A program made the translations under genes and the position numbers. This document shows, in pieces, positions 36,372 to 45,015 of a stretch of DNA of 64,000 bases (its first letter is position 1; every line of letters starts with the position of its first letter). The notes beneath the pieces are model-generated. The model was not told where the DNA came from and made no database searches. It was given only the letters and a program-made list of their open reading frames with translations. This DNA comes from an uncultured Fidelibacterota bacterium (GTDB lineage Bacteria; Fidelibacterota; Marinisomatia; Marinisomatales; Marinisomataceae), in NCBI GenBank assembly GCA_902576865.1, contig CACGWZ010000001.1, positions 97,595 through 161,594 on the forward strand, read 5' to 3'.

Positions 36372-37559
36372 ATATCTAACTTTAGGATGTAGTAATCCTG
36401 CAATACCACATAATCCAGCGAGAATACCAAATAATAAAAAGATTTCATGAATACTCATAAACTCAGCCAAAAAACCTATAATACCACTGGAAACTGCTGT
36501 CATACTGAGTATAGAAACAGAAATGATTGCAAATATTCTACCCAACAATTTTTCTGGTATATTCTTTTGCATTATAGATACCCTCGAAATAACTAAAAAA
36601 GGAATTCCTATGCCATGAACACAAGACCAAAAGTTTAATTGGTTCAAAGTTTCAATAAAGTAATAAAAGCAAAAACTCGCGCCATCTATAAAAAGTCCTA
36701 ATAAAAATAAAGTTCCATGATTGAATTTATGGCCAATTTTATAAACAGTAGCAGTTCCAAGAAGCATACCAAGACCAACAAAAGCTTCAACAAGCGCAAA
36801 ATCAGAAGCTGTTCCCCCTAAATAAAGTTTTACCAAAATTGGTATACCAACAATGGCAGGTCCCATGACAAACAGGTTGCTTAACAATGTCAATAAAATT
36901 ATAAAAGCAAAGGTTGTATGTTTTTTAAGATAGAGTATACCTTCCTTTGTTTTATTGAAAATCTTTTTAAAATTAATTTCTTCTTTTTCAACTTCATCTT
37001 TAGGTGCGAGGAATGTAATAAAAGCAGCTATAAAATAGAAGACGAGACAAAACAGAAATAAATTTTCTACATCATAGACAGTCAATAGTTGGGCAGCAAT
37101 AATTGGACCAATTAATACGGCTGTTTGCCATGAGATATTTACAATAGAGTTTGCTTTTAAAAGACCGTCCTTTTCAATTTGTGTTGGTAGATAGGCATTA
37201 AACGCAGGTACCAGCGGTAGCCCAAAAGCATTATGAAAAAATGCAATTAGAACAATGACCCAAACTGATTTTATGTCGAAAAAAAATAGTATTGGAATTA
37301 GCGTCAAAATCAATCCCTGCATTATTGTTGAAAATGATATCATCCTAGTTTTTGAAAAAAGATCAACAATTGCTCCAATGAATAGTCCGCAAAGAATAGC
37401 TGGTAAGTATGATGTCATTGCAACTAAACCAGTAATTCTTTCTGAATTGGTTAATTCTAAAACAAGCCATATAAATGCTACATCATAGATAGCTCTAGCT
37501 ATAGAATTCATTAGAGGCACTGACAGTAGAAATAAATTTAGGTTTTTTTGTTTGAACAT
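36363..37559 (-). CDS. Major facilitator superfamily transporter
   Basis: 398 residues with about 12 transmembrane helices and a basic central loop ([20 protein letters not shown]). I take the ATG at 37559 ([20 protein letters not shown]). The frame extends to 37667 but that part would run antisense through the ferredoxin start. The loop between helices two and three, [20 protein letters not shown], is the MFS motif-A region. It resembles MFS_3/EntS-type exporters (drug or metabolite efflux); the substrate is unknown. It is divergent from the ferredoxin gene with 31 bases between starts. Confidence 0.85.
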   Translation of the reverse strand: MFKQKNLNLFLLSVPLMNSIARAIYDVAFIWLVLELTNSERITGLVAMTSYLPAILCGLFIGAIVDLFSKTRMISFSTIMQGLILTLIPILFFFDIKSVWVIVLIAFFHNAFGLPLVPAFNAYLPTQIEKDGLLKANSIVNISWQTAVLIGPIIAAQLLTVYDVENLFLFCLVFYFIAAFITFLAPKDEVEKEEINFKKIFNKTKEGILYLKKHTTFAFIILLTLLSNLFVMGPAIVGIPILVKLYLGGTASDFALVEAFVGLGMLLGTATVYKIGHKFNHGTLFLLGLFIDGASFCFYYFIETLNQLNFWSCVHGIGIPFLVISRVSIMQKNIPEKLLGRIFAIISVSILSMTAVSSGIIGFLAEFMSIHEIFLLFGILAGLCGIAGLLHPKVRYLN

Positions 37560-37590
37560 CGGATTGAAACTACGTATAATTAAACTAATT

Positions 37591-37887
37591 ATGACATACA
37601 TTATAACAGATCCTTGCGTTGGAACATGCGATACAGCATGTGTTGAAGTTTGTCCTGTTGACTGCATTCATGGTCCCGATGATCCTGAAGGTTCAGGAGA
37701 GGAGGCAAAAGAAGATGGTTACAACGCTACCAATAAACAATTATATATTAATCCAGAAGAATGTATAGATTGTGGTGCTTGTGAGCCAGAATGTCCTGTG
37801 GATGCCATTTACGATGAAGATGAAGTACCTGATGAGTACGAGCCATCAATCGATAAAAATTATTCTTTCTTTGGTCAAGAAAGATAA
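37591..37887 (+). CDS. Ferredoxin, 7Fe/8Fe bacterial type
   Basis: 98 residues from the ATG at 37591 (MTYIITDPC). The first cluster region is [17 protein letters not shown]: Cys spaced x7 and x3 as in [3Fe-4S]-type 7Fe ferredoxins, with an extra Cys at CVGTC where relatives have Lys or other residues. The second is [16 protein letters not shown], a classic [4Fe-4S] motif. The C-terminus is acidic ([16 protein letters not shown]). It probably carries low-potential electrons in the cytoplasm. The next gene, mrp, is an Fe-S cluster carrier, which fits, though the 66-base gap leaves co-transcription open. Confidence 0.93.
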   Translation: MTYIITDPCVGTCDTACVEVCPVDCIHGPDDPEGSGEEAKEDGYNATNKQLYINPEECIDCGACEPECPVDAIYDEDEVPDEYEPSIDKNYSFFGQER

Positions 37888-37953
37888 ATTGATAATTTTA
37901 TAACATTTTACACATTCGTTATCTATTTTTACATTCACGCAATAATAAATTAG

Positions 37954-39060
37954 ATGGATAAAAATCAAATATTAGACCAGCTAAAACAAATTAACTATCC
38001 AGGTTTTAACAGAGACATTGTTTCCTTTGGAATGGTTAAAGATGTTGTTATTGATCAAAGTATCGTTACTATAATTCTTGCAATTTCTTCCTCAAATGAA
38101 GAAAAAAAGAATCAACTAGTTCAGGAAATATCTGATAAAATTAAAATAGATAGTTTTGAAGTTAAAATTAAGGTGTTGGATCAAGCACCTAGGAAAATTG
38201 TTGATACAAGCAATAAGGACGCAAATGTTCAAGGGAATATTAAGAATATCATCGCTGTTGCAAGCGGAAAAGGTGGTGTAGGAAAATCTACTATTGCATT
38301 GAATTTAGCCGCTGCATTATCAAAAGAAGGACACAAAACAGGATTATTAGATTTAGATATTTATGGCCCTTCCTTACCAATTACAATGGGGATTATTGAA
38401 AATCCGGAGGTAAATAATCAACAAAAAATCATACCAGTTTTAAAGAATAACTTAAAACTAATGAGTTTTGGCTTTATAAGCGGTAATCAAGCTCCAGTTG
38501 TATGGAGGGGTCCGCTAGTTGCAAAAATGACAGAACAGTTTTTTCGAGATGTTGTTTGGGGAGAATTGGATTATCTCATATTAGATCTTCCGCCAGGAAC
38601 TGGAGATGTTCAACTAACCTTATCACAAAAAATTCCTTTAGATGGAGCAATTATTGTAACAACTCCAAATGATATTGCTTTAACTGATGTACGCAAAGGG
38701 GCTGATATGTTTAGTAAAGTGAAAACACCATTATTGGGGGTAGTAGAGAATATGTCATATATGCAAATCAGTGGAAAGCTTCAATCATCTGATACTGATT
38801 TATCTGATGTAGAGCTATACATTAATGAAAAGAAAATATCTTTAGAAAATGATAAGTCATTCGATTACAAATTTCATCTATTCAAAGAAGGCGGGGGGCT
38901 TAATGAAAGCAAACGCCTCGGTATCCCACTTTTAGGACAAATTCCTTATTCAGAAGAACTGATGTTATCCATAGACAAGGGAGAGCCGTTAGTTTTCTCA
39001 AATGAAAAACACCCTATATCAACAATTTTTAATAAAATTGCAATGAGCTTAGAAAAATAA
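37954..39060 (+). CDS. mrp: Mrp/ApbC/NBP35-family Fe-S cluster carrier ATPase
   Basis: 368 residues. The N-terminal MIP18/DUF59 domain (about 1-85, INYPGFNRDIVSFGMVKDVV) is joined to a ParA-like ATPase with VASGKGGVGKSTIALNLA (deviant Walker A), LLDLDIYGPSLPITMG, MSFGFISGNQAPVVWRGPLV, LDYLILDLPPGTGDVQLTLS and ENMSYMQ. The CxxC usually seen after ENMS in NBP35-like proteins is not evident (ENMSYMQISGKLQSS), so cluster binding may differ. It is followed by uppS after one base. Confidence 0.9.
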   Translation: MDKNQILDQLKQINYPGFNRDIVSFGMVKDVVIDQSIVTIILAISSSNEEKKNQLVQEISDKIKIDSFEVKIKVLDQAPRKIVDTSNKDANVQGNIKNIIAVASGKGGVGKSTIALNLAAALSKEGHKTGLLDLDIYGPSLPITMGIIENPEVNNQQKIIPVLKNNLKLMSFGFISGNQAPVVWRGPLVAKMTEQFFRDVVWGELDYLILDLPPGTGDVQLTLSQKIPLDGAIIVTTPNDIALTDVRKGADMFSKVKTPLLGVVENMSYMQISGKLQSSDTDLSDVELYINEKKISLENDKSFDYKFHLFKEGGGLNESKRLGIPLLGQIPYSEELMLSIDKGEPLVFSNEKHPISTIFNKIAMSLEK

Positions 39061-39061
39061 T

Positions 39062-39748
39062 ATGAGTAAAAACTCAATTAATCATCTTGCGATTATAATG
39101 GATGGTAACGGGAGATGGGCTAAACAAAAAAATCGATCAAGAGCTTTTGGCCATCAATGTGGAGCTCAAACCGCAAAAAAAATCATAAATGATTGTGTTC
39201 AAAAAGAAATATCTCATCTAACTCTTTATACCTTTTCAAAAGAAAATTGGTCAAGACCAAAAGAAGAAGTAGATACGTTAATGGTTTTACTGTCTACAAT
39301 GCTAAAAAAAGAAACCGAAAATATGTTAAGGAACAATATCAGGTTTAATATCGTAGGAAAAAAAGAAGATTTACCTGAAAAAACAAGGGGTTGGGTACTA
39401 TCCACAATAGAAAAAACAAAAAATAATACAGGATTAGTTTTAACTTTAGCGCTTAGTTATGGAGGGCGACAAGAGATTATTGACGCATTCAATTCATTGA
39501 TAAAATCAGACGTGAAAATTATTAATGAAGAAATTCTTAAAAATCACTTATATTGCCCTGAACTGCCTGATCCAGATATGATAATTAGAACTGGAGGTGA
39601 ATACAGACTAAGTAATTTTTTATTGTGGCAATCAGCATATGCAGAAATTTATATCTGTGATAAAAATTGGCCGGATTTTGATGAAAAAGAACTAGAAAAA
39701 GCTTTGAAAGAATATGAAAACAGAAATAGAACATTTGGAAAAGTTTAG
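39062..39748 (+). CDS. uppS: Undecaprenyl diphosphate synthase (cis-prenyltransferase)
   Basis: Makes C55-PP, the lipid carrier for peptidoglycan and O-antigen. The 228 residues show LAIIMDGNGRWAKQKNRSRA (catalytic Asp and diphosphate loop), FGHQCGA, LTLYTFSKENWSRPKEEVDT, FNIVGKKEDLP, LALSYGGRQEIIDA and PDPDMIIRTGGEYRLSNFLL with a final SAYAEIYICDKNWPDFDE. It links isoprenoid supply (ispDF, ispE, dxr in the same window) to envelope assembly and is followed directly by bamA. cdsA, which often follows, is missing here. Confidence 0.96.
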   Translation: MSKNSINHLAIIMDGNGRWAKQKNRSRAFGHQCGAQTAKKIINDCVQKEISHLTLYTFSKENWSRPKEEVDTLMVLLSTMLKKETENMLRNNIRFNIVGKKEDLPEKTRGWVLSTIEKTKNNTGLVLTLALSYGGRQEIIDAFNSLIKSDVKIINEEILKNHLYCPELPDPDMIIRTGGEYRLSNFLLWQSAYAEIYICDKNWPDFDEKELEKALKEYENRNRTFGKV

Positions 39749-39751
39749 AAA

Positions 39752-42130
39752 ATGAATTTTGTGAAAATATTTATACTCTTTATATGTTTTTGTACACAGA
39801 TATTTGCTCAGCAAGTTACTTTATATAGAGTAAATGTTGAAGGAAACACGACTACTTCAGACAAAATGATTAAATATTCTGCTGGTCTAAGGGATGGTAC
39901 ACAAATCCAAAGATCAGACATCTCTACCGCCATCACAAGGCTATGGGATTTAGGCTTGTTTGAGGATGTAAATATTGTTTTAAACAACGAATCACAATAT
40001 GGCGTAGAAATAACGATCAAAGTATCAGAGAGTCCAATTCTTAATCAAGTTTTATTTAAGGGTATGACTGTCAGAGAAGGAAGATTTAGAGAAAAAATTG
40101 AACTTAAATCTGGACAGCGAATTAAGCCAAATTCAATTGAAAAAGCTACCAGAAAAATTGCAGAAATTTATAAAGATGATGGATATTTCAACGTAGAAAT
40201 ATCATCTTCAGTTATTGTCCCCCAAGATACAATCGTAAGGGTAGACTATCCTAGGGATATATTATTTACTATCAATGAGAAAAAAAGGTATAGGTTGAAA
40301 AATATAACCTTTAATGGGAATAAAAGTTTTTCAGAAAGAAAACTTAGGAAAGAGTTAGCAAATACAAAGCAAAAAAAGTGGTGGACATTTTGGGTTAAGA
40401 GTTTTAATCCTAAAACATTTACTGAAGACAAAGAAACACTATCAGTTTTTTATCAGAACGAAGGTCACCGAGATTTTAGAGTATTAAACGATAGCTTAAT
40501 TGTTAATGAAGATGATGCATCTTTAACCCTTCAAATAAATATTGAAGAGGGACCAAAATACTATTACAGAAACTTGATTTTTGATGGAAATCAAATTGCA
40601 GAAGAAGATGAGTTAAAAAGACTTTTAGGAATTCAGTCTGGAGATATGTTCTCCAAAGAACAGTTTGATAAATCGGTTTATGAAAATATGATGAGTACCT
40701 ATCAAGATAAAGGATACATTTTTAGCAGTGTCACCCCTGAAGTCACTCCTGCTGGAAAAGACTCACTAGATGTAAAGTTTATTTTTAATGAGGGCAATAA
40801 GGTTTATGTAGAAAATATTTTTGTTTCTGGAAATGAAAAAACTAGAGAAAATGTAATTAGAAGAGAATTAAAGCTTTATCCAGGAGATGTTTTCAGTAGA
40901 TCTAAACTGATGAGGAGCCAGAGAGATATATGGATTTTGAATTATTTTGATAATGTGATTCCTGATGTAACCCCAATTTCTGATGATAAGGTAAATCTTG
41001 ATTTCGTTGTGGAGGAAAAAAAATCAACCCAAAGAATAAATGCCAACCTTGGTTTTACGGGAGAATATGGTATAACTGGAGGAGCAGGCGTTGAGTTTGA
41101 TAATTTTAGAGGAAAAGGACAAAAGTTAAATATCGGAGCAAGTACTGGTACCAATTTTTCAGTTTATACCACGCAAGAGCCTTCAAAATACAGGTCGCTA
41201 AATATAAGCTTTCAAGATCCAATGATTAATGATAGCCCTTATCTTGTGGGAGCATCTATTTTTTATTCTTTTAGAGGTTCATCTACAAATTATTATTTCC
41301 CATTAGATTTTACTGTAGGAGGAGCAGTAGCAAGTTTTGGTAGGAGATTAGAATGGCCTGATGATTTCTTTAGAGTAATGTGGTCAACGAAGTTTATGCA
41401 AAAAGAATATGAAGGTTCACAAACTGACATAGATAATTATATAGGAGGATTACAAAAAACCAGAGGTATTAGTTTATCGCAAGTATTATCAAGAGATAGT
41501 AGAAATAGAGCAGAATTTCCTACAAGAGGTTCGACCTTTATTTTAGAGAATACTTATTCTGGTGGGTTTCTTGGAGGAAATGAAAATTTTCAAAAGCATA
41601 TGCTAACCTTAGACTGGTTTACTCCTACTTTTTCAAAGTTTGTTTTATATAATTCAGTAAAGCTTGGTGTTATTAAAACCATAGATGTTGGCGATAACGT
41701 ACAATCGTTTGTTCCGTTTGATGAAAGATTTATTATGGGAGGAAATGGCATACCTTACGGTAATGCATTGAGAGGTTATCCTGATAATGCAATAGGACCA
41801 CAAACTGTTTCAGGTCAAGCAGTTGGCGGTAATTCAATGGGTAGATTTGTGACAGAGCTTCGATTTCCACTTTCTGAAAATCCTGTAATTTATGTAATGG
41901 CGTTCGGAGAAATGGGAAATGTATGGAATACATCTGCATTGACAGAGCCGTTTTACATTGATAGATTTAATTCAATTTCAATGAAAAAGTCTGCTGGAGT
42001 TGGTGTTAGGTTTTTTATGCCAGGTATTGGTAAATTGGGATTTGATATGGGATATGGATTTGATGATATAAATGGCGATGGTGAAGTCCAAGGCTGGGAG
42101 TATACTATCACATTTGGACAAACTTTTTAA
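39752..42130 (+). CDS. bamA: Outer membrane protein assembly factor BamA
   Basis: Core of the beta-barrel assembly machine. 792 residues: signal peptide (FVKIFILFICFCTQIFAQQ), about five POTRA domains through residue 430 (for example YRVNVEGNTTTSDKMI, ITFNGNKSFSERKLRKELA, YYRNLIFDGNQIAEEDELKR and ENIFVSGNEKTRENVIRREL), then a 16-stranded barrel. The barrel includes SRDSRNRAEFPTRGSTFILE, RGYPDNAIGPQ (the RGF-type motif of loop 6) and VGVRFFMPGIGKLGFDMGYG. It ends in a C-terminal Phe (ITFGQTF), the usual sorting signal. The neighbours ompH-lpxD-lpxC-fabZ-lpxA are the standard order. Confidence 0.96.
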   Translation: MNFVKIFILFICFCTQIFAQQVTLYRVNVEGNTTTSDKMIKYSAGLRDGTQIQRSDISTAITRLWDLGLFEDVNIVLNNESQYGVEITIKVSESPILNQVLFKGMTVREGRFREKIELKSGQRIKPNSIEKATRKIAEIYKDDGYFNVEISSSVIVPQDTIVRVDYPRDILFTINEKKRYRLKNITFNGNKSFSERKLRKELANTKQKKWWTFWVKSFNPKTFTEDKETLSVFYQNEGHRDFRVLNDSLIVNEDDASLTLQINIEEGPKYYYRNLIFDGNQIAEEDELKRLLGIQSGDMFSKEQFDKSVYENMMSTYQDKGYIFSSVTPEVTPAGKDSLDVKFIFNEGNKVYVENIFVSGNEKTRENVIRRELKLYPGDVFSRSKLMRSQRDIWILNYFDNVIPDVTPISDDKVNLDFVVEEKKSTQRINANLGFTGEYGITGGAGVEFDNFRGKGQKLNIGASTGTNFSVYTTQEPSKYRSLNISFQDPMINDSPYLVGASIFYSFRGSSTNYYFPLDFTVGGAVASFGRRLEWPDDFFRVMWSTKFMQKEYEGSQTDIDNYIGGLQKTRGISLSQVLSRDSRNRAEFPTRGSTFILENTYSGGFLGGNENFQKHMLTLDWFTPTFSKFVLYNSVKLGVIKTIDVGDNVQSFVPFDERFIMGGNGIPYGNALRGYPDNAIGPQTVSGQAVGGNSMGRFVTELRFPLSENPVIYVMAFGEMGNVWNTSALTEPFYIDRFNSISMKKSAGVGVRFFMPGIGKLGFDMGYGFDDINGDGEVQGWEYTITFGQTF

Positions 42131-42144
42131 ATAAGGAGAATAAA

Positions 42145-42660
42145 GTGTATAAAAAAATATTAACATTATTACTATTAACAGGAATTGCTTTTTCGCAACA
42201 AAAGATTGGTATTGTTTTTTCTGAAAAAATTAGACTTGATTTTGAAGAGTTTAAGGATGTCGAGCAACAATTGCAGCTCGAACTAGAAGTTATTCAAAAA
42301 GAATATCAATCTTTGGCAACGGAGTTAGATAGTATGGTTAAAGAGTATGAACAGCAAAGTTTAATGATGTCAGAAGAGTTGAAGAAAGCTAAAGAGCAAG
42401 ACATTGTTGATATGAACAACTCTATGCAAAGTTACCAGCTATCGAAAGTTGGTCCAAATGGTGAACTCACTAGAAAGCAAGCTCAATTAGAATTTGAATT
42501 AGTAGAAAAATTCAAAGCGGCTGTAAATGCTGTTGCAATTTCTAAGGGGTTTGATTTGATTATTGATGGTTCTCAAGCTTCACTATACACAAAGCCAACT
42601 ATTGATTTAACTGACGACGTATTATACGAGCTTAGAAAGACCAATCAATCGTCTGAATAA
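42145..42660 (+). CDS. OmpH/Skp-family periplasmic chaperone
   Basis: 171 residues starting at GTG with AAGGAG at 42133-42138. It has a signal peptide (ILTLLLLTGIAFSQQ), then KIGIVFSEKIRLDFEEFKDV, then a long charged coiled coil (residues about 35-115) and a C-terminal strand region (AVAISKGFDLIIDGSQASLY). Skp-like trimers carry unfolded outer-membrane proteins to BamA, encoded just upstream. It is shorter in signature than Skp of E. coli but the position and shape are typical. Confidence 0.9.
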   Translation: MYKKILTLLLLTGIAFSQQKIGIVFSEKIRLDFEEFKDVEQQLQLELEVIQKEYQSLATELDSMVKEYEQQSLMMSEELKKAKEQDIVDMNNSMQSYQLSKVGPNGELTRKQAQLEFELVEKFKAAVNAVAISKGFDLIIDGSQASLYTKPTIDLTDDVLYELRKTNQSSE

Positions 42661-42672
42661 TAAGGTTAGCAC

Positions 42673-43668
42673 TTGATTACTCTTAAAGAGTTAGCTGATA
42701 AAGTAAATGGAAAGTTGGTTGGTGATGGCAGTATTGCTGTTTCTACAGTAGATGACATAAAATTTGCTTCAAGTAAATCAATAGCATTTGCGTTCTTACC
42801 TAAGTATAAAAAAGAAATTGCTTCATCAAGCGCCGCAGCATTTGTTGTTACTGCTGATGAAGATCTAAATGATAACTCTGGTATAGTAGTCAAAAATCCA
42901 TACTTAGCTATGATAACTATTCTTGATCTTTTTGATAATAGACCTGTTCCTGTATTTAAAATTTCAAAGCATTCTGAGCTACATGATTCTGTTAAAAAAT
43001 CTATTAATCTTCATATAGGAGCTTTTTCAGTTATTGAGCAAGACGTTGTTATTGGTAACAATGTATTTATTGGAAATGGCGTAAAAATTAATCCTGGTTG
43101 TATTATTGGAGATAATAGTGTCATATATGATAATGTTGTATTGTACGATAATACAATTATTGGTAAAAATTGTGTTATTAATGCCGGGACAGTTATAGGA
43201 AGTGATGGATTTGGTTACCATACAGTTGCAAATGAACACCATAAAATTCCTCATATAAAATCAGTAATTATCGGCAATGATGTTGAAATTGGAGCAGCAT
43301 GTACAATTGATAGAGGATCTGTTCAAGACACAACAATAGCAGATTTTTGTAAATTTGATAATCAGGTACACATTGCGCATAATGTATCAATTGGAAAAGC
43401 ATGTTTATTTGCTGGAGGTGTTTTTATTGGCGGTAGCACCATAATTGAAGATTTTGTAACTATAGCTGGTAAGAGTGATATAGGTCCACATATCACTTTA
43501 GGTGAAAAATCAGTCATTGCTGCAAGGTCATGTGTACTTAAATCACTTCCAGGTTCTGAGATGTATGCAGGCAATCCAGCACGACCTATTAAAGAGAAAC
43601 AAAAAAGAGATGCTATTTACACAAGATTTGAATTACTGGAAAAAAGATTAAAAAAAGATGCCAGCTAA
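42673..43668 (+). CDS. lpxD: UDP-3-O-acyl-glucosamine N-acyltransferase
   Basis: Third step of lipid A synthesis, adding the N-2 acyl chain. 331 residues starting at TTG, with only a weak AAGG upstream. An N-terminal uridine-binding domain (VSTVDDIKFASSKSIAFAFL) precedes a left-handed beta helix of hexapeptide repeats. Key segments are GTVIGSDGFGYHTV, ASCTIDRG-like GAACTIDRGSVQDTTI, DNQVHIAHNVSIGKAC with the catalytic His and GGVFIGGSTIIEDFVTIAG. The C-terminal helix is RPIKEKQKRDAIY. It overlaps lpxC by 11 bases. Confidence 0.96.
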   Translation: MITLKELADKVNGKLVGDGSIAVSTVDDIKFASSKSIAFAFLPKYKKEIASSSAAAFVVTADEDLNDNSGIVVKNPYLAMITILDLFDNRPVPVFKISKHSELHDSVKKSINLHIGAFSVIEQDVVIGNNVFIGNGVKINPGCIIGDNSVIYDNVVLYDNTIIGKNCVINAGTVIGSDGFGYHTVANEHHKIPHIKSVIIGNDVEIGAACTIDRGSVQDTTIADFCKFDNQVHIAHNVSIGKACLFAGGVFIGGSTIIEDFVTIAGKSDIGPHITLGEKSVIAARSCVLKSLPGSEMYAGNPARPIKEKQKRDAIYTRFELLEKRLKKDAS

Positions 43669-44578
43669 GCAAAAAACTATCAAATATTCTGTATCATGTA
43701 CAGGTGTAGGGCTTCATACAGGTGTACAAAGCACCGTTACTTTCCATCCTGCTGATGAAAATACAGGAATCAAATTTGTCAGAAATGATAAAGCAGATAA
43801 AGTTGTAACCCCCGACATAGATAATGTAGTTGATCTAACTCGTGGCACTACAATTGAAGAGAATGGTGTAAGAGTTCATACAACTGAGCATGTAATGTCA
43901 GCGTGTGCTGGTATGAGAGTTAATAATCTTTTAATTGAGTTAAATAGTAAAGAGCCTCCAGTTATGGATGGAAGTTCTAAAGATTTTGTATCAGCTTTAA
44001 AAGAAGGCGAAATCATTGAGCAAAATGCTCCAGTCGATTTTTTAAATATCACAAAGCCAGTAGTTTATAATGATGAAGAAAAAGATGTTGAAGTGCTAGC
44101 AGTTCCTTTTGATGGATTCAAAACTACTTTTACAATTCAATATGATTTAGAAGATTTAGATGTTCAATATAGTTCAATTCAAAATGCATATACTAACTAT
44201 GAAAAGCAAATAGCGCCCGCTAGAACATTTTGTTTATTAAGCGAAGTTACAGCATTGGCTAAACAGGGATTAATTAAGGGTGGTAATGTTGGGAATGCAG
44301 TAATCATTGTTGATAAAGATATAGATGGAGATGAAGCAAAGTTTTTTATGGATAAGTTCGGTATCAAATTTTACCAAGGATCTCGTGGACTTTATAAATC
44401 GCAACATTTAAGATTTAAGAATGAGCCAGTTAGACATAAAACATTAGATTTGATTGGAGACTTAGCTTTGCTTGGTAAACCAATTAAAGGACATGTAACC
44501 GCTATTAAAAGCGGTCATAAAGGAAATGTTGAGTTTGCAAGAATGTTAAGAAAAGAATTTAAAAACCAATTTAAATGA
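43658..44578 (+). CDS. lpxC: UDP-3-O-acyl-N-acetylglucosamine deacetylase
   Basis: Zinc hydrolase and committed step of lipid A synthesis. 306 residues. Zinc and catalytic residues are all visible: VHTTEHVMSACAG (Glu-His pair), RHKTLDLIGDLALLGKPIKG (His and Asp) and KSGHKGNVEFAR (general-acid His), plus APARTFCLLSEV for the acyl groove. TIKYSVSCTGVGLHTGV and PPVMDGSSKDFV are also typical. It is not fused to FabZ, unlike in Bacteroidetes; instead an ATGA overlap (44575-44578) couples the two. Confidence 0.97.
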   Translation: MPAKQKTIKYSVSCTGVGLHTGVQSTVTFHPADENTGIKFVRNDKADKVVTPDIDNVVDLTRGTTIEENGVRVHTTEHVMSACAGMRVNNLLIELNSKEPPVMDGSSKDFVSALKEGEIIEQNAPVDFLNITKPVVYNDEEKDVEVLAVPFDGFKTTFTIQYDLEDLDVQYSSIQNAYTNYEKQIAPARTFCLLSEVTALAKQGLIKGGNVGNAVIIVDKDIDGDEAKFFMDKFGIKFYQGSRGLYKSQHLRFKNEPVRHKTLDLIGDLALLGKPIKGHVTAIKSGHKGNVEFARMLRKEFKNQFK

Positions 44579-45006
44579 AAGATATAAATTACATTTTAGA
44601 AATGATTCCACATCGTTATCCTTTTTTACTTGTTGATAGGATTATTGATAAGAAGGATAAAAAAGAGATTAAAACTTTAAAAAATGTTACAATTAATGAA
44701 CCATTTTTTTTAGGACACTTTCCTGACAAACCAATAATGCCTGGAGTACTAATCTTAGAATCAATGGCTCAATCAGCATGCCTAATCATACTAGATTTGA
44801 TTGAGAATCCTGAAAATCATTTAGTTTATTTATCGAAAGTGAACAATTTTAGAATTTATTCAAACGTTATACCTGGTGACCAAATTATTATTAATGCAAA
44901 GATAGTACATGAAAAGTTAAATTCATTTAAGTTTGAATCTACTTGTCATGTTAATGATAAGCTTGTAGCTAAAGCAGAATTTTTAGCCTCAATGGTTGAA
45001 AGATAG
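44575..45006 (+). CDS. fabZ: 3-hydroxyacyl-ACP dehydratase FabZ
   Basis: Hot-dog-fold dehydratase of fatty-acid elongation, drawing on the same hydroxyacyl-ACP pool as LpxA and LpxD. The 143 residues show MIPHRYPFLLVDRIID, then FFLGHFPDKPIMPGVLILES with the catalytic His, then MAQSACLI with the Glu of LESMAQ, and a C-terminal VAKAEFLASMVER. It is a single-domain protein. The stop TAG is at 45004-45006, and its last bases form part of the AGGAG ribosome site for lpxA. Confidence 0.96.
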   Translation: MKDINYILEMIPHRYPFLLVDRIIDKKDKKEIKTLKNVTINEPFFLGHFPDKPIMPGVLILESMAQSACLIILDLIENPENHLVYLSKVNNFRIYSNVIPGDQIIINAKIVHEKLNSFKFESTCHVNDKLVAKAEFLASMVER

Positions 45007-45015
45007 GAGTCAAAA

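Noticed and set aside
37560..37667. N-terminal extension of the MFS gene
   Set aside because: It would run antisense across the ferredoxin start and lacks a membrane-protein character matching the family; [10 protein letters not shown] at 37559 is a better start.
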